From: Streptomyces liliiviolaceus
GTDB taxonomy: Bacteria; Actinomycetota; Actinomycetes; Streptomycetales; Streptomycetaceae
DNA length: 64,000 nt
Direction of reading: 5' to 3'
Assembly: GCF_018070025.1 (NCBI RefSeq)
Contig: NZ_JAGPYQ010000002.1
Coordinates: forward strand, 434,001-498,000
Shown piece by piece: positions 56,532 through 63,593 of the stretch; positions within the stretch are counted from its first letter, which is position 1, and each line of letters starts with the position of its first letter. The notes under the pieces were generated by a model. The model saw only the letters and a list, made by a program, of their open reading frames with translations, was not told where the DNA came from and ran no database searches. The translations under genes and the position numbers were made by a program.

Positions 56532-57812
56532 ATGGACGATCGCGCGCAGCCCGCGGATACCGGGCCGTCGCATGCCGAACTGCGTGTCGGGGTGGTGGGC
56601 GTCGGTCAGCGGGCGCCGCTGGCCACATTGGCGAACCGGCCGGGGGTCGCCCGGGTGGTGTCCTGCGCCGACCCCGACTCCCGTGGCCGCGAGGACGCCA
56701 GGCGTCTGTTCGGGGCGGACGTCGCGGTGCACGAACGGTACGAGGACATGCTCGGCGACGGGCTGGACGCGGTGTTCGTCCTCACCCCCGACCATCTGCA
56801 CACCGGGCCCGCGCTGTTCTTCCTCGACGCCGGGACCGCGGTGTTCGTGGAGAAACCCCTCGCGATCACCGTCGAGGACTGCGACGCCCTGCTCTCCGCC
56901 GCCTTCCGCTCCCGCACCCGGCTGTACGTCGGCCACAACCTGCGCCATCTGCCGATGCTGCGCCGGATGCGGGAGCTGATCGACAAGGGGGAGATCGGCA
57001 CCGTGCGTTCCATCTGGTGCCGCCACTTCGTCGGTCACGGCGGGGACTTCTACTTCAAGGACTGGCATGCCGAACGGGCGCACACCAACGGGCTGTTGCT
57101 GCAGAAGGGCGCGCACGACCTCGATGTGATCCACTGGCTGGCCGGCGGCTACACCCGGGACGTCGTCGCCCATGGCACGCTCGCCGTCTACGGCGACAAT
57201 CCGCGCCGCCCCGCGGGGACTCCCGTACCCGGCGGTGAGCGGATGCCCGACTGGTACGACCCCGACGTCTGGCCGCCGTCGGCCCTGCGCGATCTCAACC
57301 CGGTCGTCGACGTCGAAGACCTCAGCATGATGCTCGGCCGCCTGGACAACGGCGTGCTCACCAGCTACCAGCAGTGCCACTTCACCCCCGACTACTGGCG
57401 CAACTACACCGTCATCGGCGACGAGGGCCGTCTGGAGAACTTCGGCGACGGTATCGACGGCGACCCCGCCACCATCAAGGTCTGGAACCGGCGCCGGTCC
57501 GGCTACCGCCAGGACGCCGACCTCAGCGTCGCCGTCCCGGCGCAGGAGGACGGCCTGCACGGCGGCGCGGACCGGGCGCTGGTCGACGAGTTCCTGCGCT
57601 TCGCCGCCACGGGAGGCCCCACCGAGACCTCCCCGGTGGCCGCCCGCGAGGCGGTGGCCTGCGCGGCTGCGGCGACGACCTCCCTGCGGACGAACGGCAC
57701 TCCGGTCGCCGTGGCCGCACCGGACCCGGCGCTGGTCGACTACTTCGACCGCCACCAGACCACCGTCCGGCCTGAGCGGGACCCGCGGACGGACGCCGGT
57801 CCTGCCTCCTGA
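56532..57812 (+). CDS. Gfo/Idh/MocA-family oxidoreductase
   Basis: 426 residues from ATG 56532. N-terminal Rossmann fold (LRVGVVGVGQRAPL), VLTPDHLHTGPALFFLDAGTAVFVEKPLAI with the conserved EKP Lys, and KGAHDLDVIHWLAGG as the catalytic HD pair region. No export signal, unlike the Tat homologue at 5358. It uses NAD(P) to oxidise or reduce a sugar or inositol-like substrate that I cannot name. GAAGGGA is seven to ten bases upstream. Convergent with the minus-strand cluster. Confidence 0.9.
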   Translation: MDDRAQPADTGPSHAELRVGVVGVGQRAPLATLANRPGVARVVSCADPDSRGREDARRLFGADVAVHERYEDMLGDGLDAVFVLTPDHLHTGPALFFLDAGTAVFVEKPLAITVEDCDALLSAAFRSRTRLYVGHNLRHLPMLRRMRELIDKGEIGTVRSIWCRHFVGHGGDFYFKDWHAERAHTNGLLLQKGAHDLDVIHWLAGGYTRDVVAHGTLAVYGDNPRRPAGTPVPGGERMPDWYDPDVWPPSALRDLNPVVDVEDLSMMLGRLDNGVLTSYQQCHFTPDYWRNYTVIGDEGRLENFGDGIDGDPATIKVWNRRRSGYRQDADLSVAVPAQEDGLHGGADRALVDEFLRFAATGGPTETSPVAAREAVACAAAATTSLRTNGTPVAVAAPDPALVDYFDRHQTTVRPERDPRTDAGPAS

Positions 57813-57831
57813 CCTCGGCGTACGCGTCTAT

Positions 57832-57859
57832 TGCTCTTCTGCTCTTCTGCTCTTCTGCC
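57832..57859. repeat. 8-bp tandem repeat between convergent genes
   Basis: TGCTCTTC is repeated three times exactly, then TG, in the 50-nt gap between the convergent Gfo/Idh/MocA gene and the natural-product cluster. Non-coding, slippage-prone. Confidence 0.9.
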
Positions 57860-57862
57860 GGG

Positions 57863-58963
57863 CTACTCGGCGTTCGGGGTCGCGGTCGTGGGTGAGTGGC
57901 TCCGGCCGCCGGTGACCGCCGTGGCCAGCGCGAAGACCAGGTCCAGTGCACCGGGACGACCGTCGGCCCCCTCTTGCGGGGGCAGGTGGAGGCCGCCCGC
58001 GTGGGTGCCGAGCGTCCGGTGCAGTGCGACGAAGGCGCCGGCCTCGGCGAGCACGCCCGCCGGGTCCCGGCGGTTGCGGTGCCAGGGGTCGCAGGCCCAG
58101 ACGACGTCGGCCTCGGTGGAGGCGACCTTCTGCACCAGTTCCGGCAGGACATCGGTGACGCGGTCCGCCCCGAACCGGGTGAGGAAGGTGAGCCGTCCCG
58201 CGGAGCGCTCGGGGTCGAGCCGGTCGATCAGGGCGAGGACAGCGTCGTGGGTGGTCTCGGCCTCCACCACCACACCGACGGGGTTGCTGATCCGCGCCAC
58301 GGCACCGGCCGACACGTGGTCGGCCCCGGCCGAGGAGTGGTGCAGCCAGACCATGTGGCCGACGGGGTCCCACCGGTCGCCGCCGGGGACGTCGGCCGGG
58401 GGCGGGGCGGAGTCGCCCGCGAGAGCGGTACGGCTGACGGCGGGCCGCGGCAGCACCGCCGGCCTGCCTCCGCAGGCGTGCAGGAAGCTCAGCGCGGAGC
58501 CGATCCCACCGGTCAGCGGCTCGTAACGGGCGCGCTCCGGGGAGTTCGCGACGAACGCCCGGTTCAGTTCGTGCGCCCACGACACCTCCGGGCGGACCTC
58601 GCTGCCGAACGCCCGCACCAGGTTGAGGGTCATGGCCGACGCCCGGTGGACGTCCGGGAGCCGGGCGGGCCCGGTGCGGCCCTCGGCCGGTGGTGCGTGG
58701 ATCTCGGCGACGGGCACGACCGGGACGCCGAGCGCGTACGACAGGACGACCGTTCCCTGTGCCAGCACGGTCAGTTGCCGGGCGATGTGCTCGGCGCGGG
58801 GCACCGCTCCCGGCGGGGTGCCGCTGCCCGCGTGGAGCAGGAAGGCCTCGCCCCGGGCGGCGGCGGCCAGCTTCCCGCACAGTTCCTCGGCCTCTCCCGG
58901 CCATATCAGGGGCGGGTGTGCGGCGTCGGGCTCGGTCCCGGTCCCTGTCTCGGTGTGGTTCAC
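57863..58963 (-). CDS. class II DAHP synthase-like protein with lost active-site residues
   Basis: 366 residues from GTG 58963, overlapping the previous gene by 4 nt. The fold is clear: NLVRAF, ISNPVGVVVEAETTHDAVLALIDRLDP then GRLTFLTRFGAD, LPELVQKVASTEADVVWACDPWHRN and LGTHAGGLHLPP follow the class II DAHP synthase order. But the key residues are changed. The metal Cys loop (AGDCAE) is AGSGTP, GERTR is LHHSSAG, GVKLGP is GVVVEA, the metal Glu (HLELTGE) is HLPPQEG, and CDPRLN is absent. Only the metal His (CDPWH) and an Arg remain. Normal DAHP synthesis is unlikely; it may do a new reaction or serve as scaffold. Confidence 0.8.
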   Translation of the reverse strand: MNHTETGTGTEPDAAHPPLIWPGEAEELCGKLAAAARGEAFLLHAGSGTPPGAVPRAEHIARQLTVLAQGTVVLSYALGVPVVPVAEIHAPPAEGRTGPARLPDVHRASAMTLNLVRAFGSEVRPEVSWAHELNRAFVANSPERARYEPLTGGIGSALSFLHACGGRPAVLPRPAVSRTALAGDSAPPPADVPGGDRWDPVGHMVWLHHSSAGADHVSAGAVARISNPVGVVVEAETTHDAVLALIDRLDPERSAGRLTFLTRFGADRVTDVLPELVQKVASTEADVVWACDPWHRNRRDPAGVLAEAGAFVALHRTLGTHAGGLHLPPQEGADGRPGALDLVFALATAVTGGRSHSPTTATPNAE

Positions 58964-60084
58964 AGCAGCGAGAGCTTGCCCCCGCTCAGCCACGAGTCCA
59001 GCGGCTCCCGCATGGTGGGCTCCGACGGAGGGTGGAAGGCCAGGGCTCGACTGGCGGCCAGCAGGTCCACTCCGTGGCCGTCGCGCACGAAGGACATGCC
59101 GCCCATCAGCTCCAGGACCCGGTCGGTGGCCTCCGCGATCGCCCGCTGGGCGGTGTACCGGATCAGCAGGATCCGGCCCATGAGCGCTTCCTCCGGTGAG
59201 CCGTCGTCCAGCTCGCGGGCGACGGCCTCGACGGCGGCCGACACCGTCTCCAGCGGGCCGAAGGCCGTCACCCGGTCGCCCGCCTGTCCTCGTCCGTCCG
59301 CGAAGAGCCGCTCCACCTGGCCGGTGGCGATGCCCACGTACGCGGCGGTGATCAGGATCAGGAAGCGTGCCATGAGCGAGTTCAGCCGGCCGGCCGCCTG
59401 CTCCGGGTCGCCCAGCGGGACGATCATGTGGTCCGGGACGAACACGTCGTCCAGCACCACGGCGTCGGTCTGCGCGGCCCGCAGAGCGTGGTTTCCCCAG
59501 AAGGGCTCCCGGCGCAGTCCGGGCGTCTCGGCGGGCACCATCACGATCAGCAGGTCGCCCGCGTACGGTGAATCCGGCGGCCCGGGTGCCAGCAGGGTCA
59601 ACAGGCCCATCGATCCGACCAGGGAACAGGGCCGCTTGGAGCCGGTGAGCCGCAGACCGCCGCCGTTCGCCGCGGCGACCCTGATGCCGGGTGCGAAGAG
59701 CTGTTTGCCGGAAGCGCCTTCTGCTCCACAGGAGGAGACGAGCAGCCGTCGGCCGACGATCTGCGAGAGCACGTCGGCCGCGCCGTCGCCCAGCACGTGG
59801 GCCAGCCACGCCACCTTGTAGTGGTGCATGGTCGACGCCACGGCCAGTGAGGGGGCCCGGCTGCCCACCGCCCGCTGCAGACGTGCCCCTTCCAGGCAGC
59901 TCAGGCCGCCGCCACCCCGGGCGACGGGGATGAGGACGTTGCCACCGCCGGCTTCGCGGAACTCCTCGATGACGTGGGTGTCGGGGTCCTCCACGGCCGC
60001 CGTGCCGAGTTCGGCCAGCCGGTCGTCGAATCCGGGCAGCGCCTTGTCGAGGACGGCCCGTTCGGTGGTGAGTATGTTCAGCAT
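58960..60084 (-). CDS. acyl-CoA dehydrogenase-fold flavoprotein (possible flavin-dependent monooxygenase)
   Basis: 374 residues from ATG 60084. N-terminal helical domain, a central beta part (SSCGAEGASGKQLFAPGIRVAA, VVLDDVFVPDHMIVP) and a C-terminal helical part (RAIAEATDRVLELMGGMSFVRDGHGVDLLAASRALAF) fit the acyl-CoA dehydrogenase superfamily. The usual catalytic Glu is not evident. Some relatives (e.g. VlmH type) are two-component N-hydroxylases that take reduced flavin from a partner; the flavin reductase two genes upstream makes this attractive but unproved. 4-nt overlap with the DAHP-synthase-like gene. Confidence 0.8.
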   Translation of the reverse strand: MLNILTTERAVLDKALPGFDDRLAELGTAAVEDPDTHVIEEFREAGGGNVLIPVARGGGGLSCLEGARLQRAVGSRAPSLAVASTMHHYKVAWLAHVLGDGAADVLSQIVGRRLLVSSCGAEGASGKQLFAPGIRVAAANGGGLRLTGSKRPCSLVGSMGLLTLLAPGPPDSPYAGDLLIVMVPAETPGLRREPFWGNHALRAAQTDAVVLDDVFVPDHMIVPLGDPEQAAGRLNSLMARFLILITAAYVGIATGQVERLFADGRGQAGDRVTAFGPLETVSAAVEAVARELDDGSPEEALMGRILLIRYTAQRAIAEATDRVLELMGGMSFVRDGHGVDLLAASRALAFHPPSEPTMREPLDSWLSGGKLSLL

Positions 60085-60099
60085 GGGTGACTCTCCTCG

Positions 60100-60645
60100 T
60101 CACAGTGCGTACGAGAACCGGACGCGGTCCTCCCCCGGGCCGTCCCAGTCCTTCCAGACGGGCAGGCTCTCCGTGCCCGTCACCTTCGCCGTGCCCGTCA
60201 CGTTCTCCGTGTCCGGCGGGCCCGCCGACGGCAGGGGAATCGCCTCGAACCCCGTCGCGAGATGGAAGCGCTGGGACCGGGTGTTGCCGGGTGACACGAC
60301 AGCGGTGACGGTCCGGCACCCCTGTCCGCCGGCCAGCTCGAAGAACCGTCTGTAGAGCACCCTGCCGAGGCCGGACCTGCGGTGGCCGGGGGCGACCGCG
60401 ATGAAGTGGGTGTGCGCCTCCCCCGGTTCGGAGGGCGAGACGATGCCGACCAGGAACCCGGCGAGCACCCCCTGGTCGGTCACGGCCGCCAGGCTCGTCG
60501 CGTGGAAGTGGCGCAGGAACAGCCGGGGCAGCATGTGGGCCGCCGGGCGGCCCCACCACTCGTCCACCTGGGCGATCAGCGAGGGATAGTCCGACTCCTG
60601 GAGTGCGCGGATGCGCGGGAGTGCACGGATGCGCGGTGCGGTCAT
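60100..60645 (-). CDS. GNAT-family N-acetyltransferase
   Basis: 181 residues from ATG 60645. The GNAT core has TSLAAVTDQGVLAGFLVG, THFIAVAPGHRRSGLGRVLYRRFFE (acetyl-CoA loop RRSGLGR) and VTAVVSPGNTRSQRFHLATGFEAI. The first residues contain a short repeat (PRIRAL twice). The substrate is probably an amine intermediate of the cluster, but this is inferred. It lies 15 nt before the acyl-CoA dehydrogenase-like gene and 49 nt after the flavin reductase. Confidence 0.88.
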   Translation of the reverse strand: MTAPRIRALPRIRALQESDYPSLIAQVDEWWGRPAAHMLPRLFLRHFHATSLAAVTDQGVLAGFLVGIVSPSEPGEAHTHFIAVAPGHRRSGLGRVLYRRFFELAGGQGCRTVTAVVSPGNTRSQRFHLATGFEAIPLPSAGPPDTENVTGTAKVTGTESLPVWKDWDGPGEDRVRFSYAL

Positions 60646-60694
60646 CTTCGGGTCCTGCTCCTTTCCCGGATCACTTCTCGGGTCACTGACCGGA

Positions 60695-61246
60695 TCACTG
60701 TTCCTCGGCTCGGGGCGGTCGGGCGGCGGGACGGGCCGGAGCGGGACTCAACTCACCGTCCACGAAGAGCAGTTGAGGTACCTTCTCGCGGGCGCCGCAC
60801 TCCTGCACCAGGCCGACCACCAGCATGTGGTCGCCGAGTTCGATGAACCGCACGGCCCGGCAGTCGAAGTGGCCGACGGCCCCGGCGATGCGTACACCGC
60901 CGGTCACCGGCTCGTCCTCGGTACGCACCTCGGCGAAGCTCTCCGCGCCCAGCGGGCGGTTCCGGTTGGCGAACCACCGGGCCAGCTCGGCCTGTTCGGC
61001 GGCGAGGACGTTGACGACGAAGCCGCCGGTCCGCTCCACCAGCCCTCTGATCCTGGCGTCGTGCCGCACGCTGAAGGACACCAGCGGGGGTTCGAGCGAC
61101 AGGGTCGTGAAGGAGTTGACCGTCATCCCGTGCACGTGGGGACCGAGCCCGCTGGTCACCACGGTCACCCCGGTGGGAAGGCAGCGGGCCGTGGTGCGCA
61201 GGAGCGAGGCGGTCACCGGCTCCGCGGCCGTGGCGTGGATGGTCAA
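60695..61246 (-). CDS. flavin reductase (FMN/FAD, HpaC/VlmR-like)
   Basis: 183 residues from ATG 61246, overlapping the KAS III-like stop as ATGA. Flavin-reductase-like fold: LPTGVTVVTSGLGPHVHGMTVNSFTTLSLEPPLVSFSV, GGFVVNVLAAEQAELARWFA and VGHFDCRAVRFIELGDHMLVVGLV. It makes free reduced flavin from NAD(P)H. Likely partners in the same operon are the luciferase-like monooxygenase and the acyl-CoA dehydrogenase-fold protein. Pro/Ala-rich tail. Confidence 0.92.
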   Translation of the reverse strand: MTIHATAAEPVTASLLRTTARCLPTGVTVVTSGLGPHVHGMTVNSFTTLSLEPPLVSFSVRHDARIRGLVERTGGFVVNVLAAEQAELARWFANRNRPLGAESFAEVRTEDEPVTGGVRIAGAVGHFDCRAVRFIELGDHMLVVGLVQECGAREKVPQLLFVDGELSPAPARPAARPPRAEEQ

Positions 61247-62205
61247 CGGATCTCTCCCTCCGCCGGGAGCACGTCGGCGCCGAGCAGCACCGCGGCCAGA
61301 TGGGACATGCCGGCGCCGAGCAGGACGTACTCCTCCGGGGTGCCCGGGCCGGTGGCGGGTTCCGGTGCGCCGAGCCGATCGGCGAGATGGATCAGCGGGT
61401 CGCTGCCCTGACAGTGGGCGATGCGACCCACGCTGTCCATCGCGATCCGCCGGCTGTCGAACCCGACGTCGGCGAGGTACATCTCCATCACGTTGCGCGC
61501 GAAGTTGCTGGGCAGGACGAGCGAGACGTCCGGCCGGACGCGGTGCCGGTCCGACAGGCCGGTGAACAGCTCCCGGTAGGCGGTCAGGCGGGCGGTCAGC
61601 CGCTGGTGCGGCGGCGCGTCCCGGCGCTCCTCGGCCGCGCCGTGGTGGGCCATGGCCAGGATCGGCAGGCCCGGTTCGCCGGCGGAGACCAGGGCGGCGG
61701 CCGCCCCGTCGCTGGCGATGGCCGCGCCACCGGCCACCAGGCGCTCCCCGCCGGTCGACAAGTCGGCCAGGTCACCGCTGATGACCATGACGTGCCGTGC
61801 GGTGCCGTCCCGGACCAGTGAGGCCGCGTTGCCCAGCGCGAACATCGCCGTGGCACAGTCCATCAGGCCGAGCGTGGCGACGGTGGCACCGGTCATGCCG
61901 GTCTCCTGGAGCAGGTCGGCGACCTCGCGGTGGGCGCGGCGATCGGGCGGGAGAGAGTCCGTGGCGAGCAGGACCGTGTCCACGGCCTTGCCCGGGACGC
62001 CCGCTCCGGCCAGGCACTTCTGCGCGGCCGCGGCCATCAGCTCCACCAGCGGGGCCTGCGACCAGCGGTAGACGGAGAACCCGGCCGCCGGGGAGGTCAG
62101 TTCGGCCGCCACGTCCGGTGCGGCACCCAGTTCCGGGAGTTCGGTCACGGGAGCCTCGTACTCGCCCAGTTCGTAGGCGGCGGCGCACAGCCGCGGCGTG
62201 ATCAC
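61243..62205 (-). CDS. KAS III-like (FabH-fold) acyl-transferase or ketosynthase
   Basis: 320 residues from GTG 62205, overlapping the condensation gene stop (GTGA). A thiolase fold with nucleophile Cys in GLMDCATAMFALGNAASLV and the second half VSLVLPSNFARNVMEMYLADVGFDSRRIAMDSVGRIAHCQGSDPLIHLADRLG. FabH has His-Gln-Ala-Asn and GNTS motifs; here they are SNFAR and AHCQGSDP, so the Cys-His-Asn triad is changed, with a His in the last motif. Such variants include O- or N-acyltransferases (CerJ-like), so acyl transfer is as likely as C-C bond formation. Confidence 0.85.
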   Translation of the reverse strand: MITPRLCAAAYELGEYEAPVTELPELGAAPDVAAELTSPAAGFSVYRWSQAPLVELMAAAAQKCLAGAGVPGKAVDTVLLATDSLPPDRRAHREVADLLQETGMTGATVATLGLMDCATAMFALGNAASLVRDGTARHVMVISGDLADLSTGGERLVAGGAAIASDGAAAALVSAGEPGLPILAMAHHGAAEERRDAPPHQRLTARLTAYRELFTGLSDRHRVRPDVSLVLPSNFARNVMEMYLADVGFDSRRIAMDSVGRIAHCQGSDPLIHLADRLGAPEPATGPGTPEEYVLLGAGMSHLAAVLLGADVLPAEGEIR

Positions 62206-63593
62206 TGTCCGGCCTCTCGCGACGCGTGCCCTGACCCGGAACCTGACGCGGGCCCCGCCGTACCGGACGCCTGCGCGGCCAGCGCCGTGAACCGTTCGGC
62301 CAGGTGGTCCACCGTGCTTCTGTCGTACAGCCCGGTGTCGTACTCGATCCAGCCGGAGGCGCCTTCGGGGGCGGGATGGACCGCGAGTGTCAGGCCGTAG
62401 CGGGCCACGCCCTTGTCCACGTCCGACGTGGACACGACGGCACCCTGCACCCTGCGAGGACCCTCGGCCGGGCTGTCGAACACGAACGCCACGTCGAACA
62501 GCGGGTGCAGGCCGGGGAGTCGGCGTTCGGTGGCGATCAGCTCCGCCGGGTACGCCGCATGCCGCAGCCCCCGTTTCGACGCCGTGTGGGCCGCCCTGAT
62601 CCGCGCCCCCCAGGTGCCGTCGCCGGGGTCGCGCAGCCGCAGCGGCAGTACGTTGAGCAGGTAGCCGACGGTCTGCTGTGCGTCCGGCCGGTCCCGGTTG
62701 GCGGTGAAGGTGCCGAGCAGCACGTCCGGCCGGCCACTGAACTCGGCGAGCGTGGCCCACGCGACGGCCGCCCAGCCGGCGTAGGCGGTGGCGGCCGAGC
62801 CCCTGGCCGCTTCGGCGATGCCCTGGGCCACGGCGGCGGGCAGGGTGAACTCCACGCGTCCACCCGTGCCGGGGGCGGCCTGCCCCCGGGGGCGGTCGGT
62901 GGCGAGCGGAGGCGGGGCGTCCGCCAGTTCGTCCGCCCAGAAGCGGGCCGCCGCCCGGCCCTGTGGTCCGGCCGTCGACTCGGCCTGCTCCAGGGCGAAA
63001 CGGCCGAAGGGGCGCGTCGCGGGAGCGGGCACGGCGGGGTCGCGGGCGAGTTCGTCGAGCAGCAGCTCGAAGGACCAGGCGTCAAACACCAGGTTGTGTA
63101 CGACGACGAGCAGCCAGGCCTCCTCGCCGGAGGCTCCCTCGGCCAGGGCCACCCGCAGGAGCGGCCCTTCGGCCAGGTCGAACGGCTCGTGCGCCAACTC
63201 GCGGGCCAGGGCGTGCGCCTGCTCCGGGCCGCCGGGGCAACGGGTGCGGACCAGCCGGGGAGGCAGGTCCTCGTGCACCACCGGCCGCACGGCCCCGAGG
63301 TGTTCCTCGAACGTGGTGCGCAGCGCCTCGTGGGCGCGGACGAAGCCCTGGACGCGTTCGGCCAGCAGGTCGAGGTCGACCGGGGCTCCGGTCAAGCGCA
63401 CGGCCTGGCAGACCACGTCCACGGGCCGCCCGGCGGCGGTGTGATGGGCGCGCCACAGCCGCTCCTGGCCCGGGGTCGGCCGCGCCTGGGTGCGCGGGGC
63501 CTGTTCGCGTAACCGGGCTCGGAGCCGGTCCAGTTGGTCGGGGGTGAGCGCGGCGAGCCGTGCGGCCAGCTCCGCGGGGACACCGGCGGTCAT
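62202..63593 (-). CDS. free-standing NRPS condensation-domain protein with altered HHxxxDG, contains a TTA codon
   Basis: 463 residues from ATG 63593. Condensation fold: TPGQERLWRAHH, FVRAHEALRTTFEE, LLRVALAEG, then the motif region VVHNLVFDAWSFELLLDEL, GTFTANRDRPDAQQTVGYLLNVLPLRLR and LFDVAFVFDSP. In place of HHxxxDG stands HNLVFDA, so the second (catalytic) His is Asn and the Gly is Ala. No adenylation or carrier domain is attached. It may catalyse non-standard acyl transfer or only bind. Codon 28 is TTA (63510-63512), suggesting bldA control. Confidence 0.88.
   Translation of the reverse strand: MTAGVPAELAARLAALTPDQLDRLRARLREQAPRTQARPTPGQERLWRAHHTAAGRPVDVVCQAVRLTGAPVDLDLLAERVQGFVRAHEALRTTFEEHLGAVRPVVHEDLPPRLVRTRCPGGPEQAHALARELAHEPFDLAEGPLLRVALAEGASGEEAWLLVVVHNLVFDAWSFELLLDELARDPAVPAPATRPFGRFALEQAESTAGPQGRAAARFWADELADAPPPLATDRPRGQAAPGTGGRVEFTLPAAVAQGIAEAARGSAATAYAGWAAVAWATLAEFSGRPDVLLGTFTANRDRPDAQQTVGYLLNVLPLRLRDPGDGTWGARIRAAHTASKRGLRHAAYPAELIATERRLPGLHPLFDVAFVFDSPAEGPRRVQGAVVSTSDVDKGVARYGLTLAVHPAPEGASGWIEYDTGLYDRSTVDHLAERFTALAAQASGTAGPASGSGSGHASREAGQ

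Noticed and set aside
57863..60559. An 898-residue frame that would fuse the DAHP-synthase-like protein with upstream sequence.
   Set aside because: Upstream of 58963 the frame runs out of phase through the acyl-CoA dehydrogenase-like and GNAT genes; the GTG at 58963 overlaps the previous stop as GTGA.
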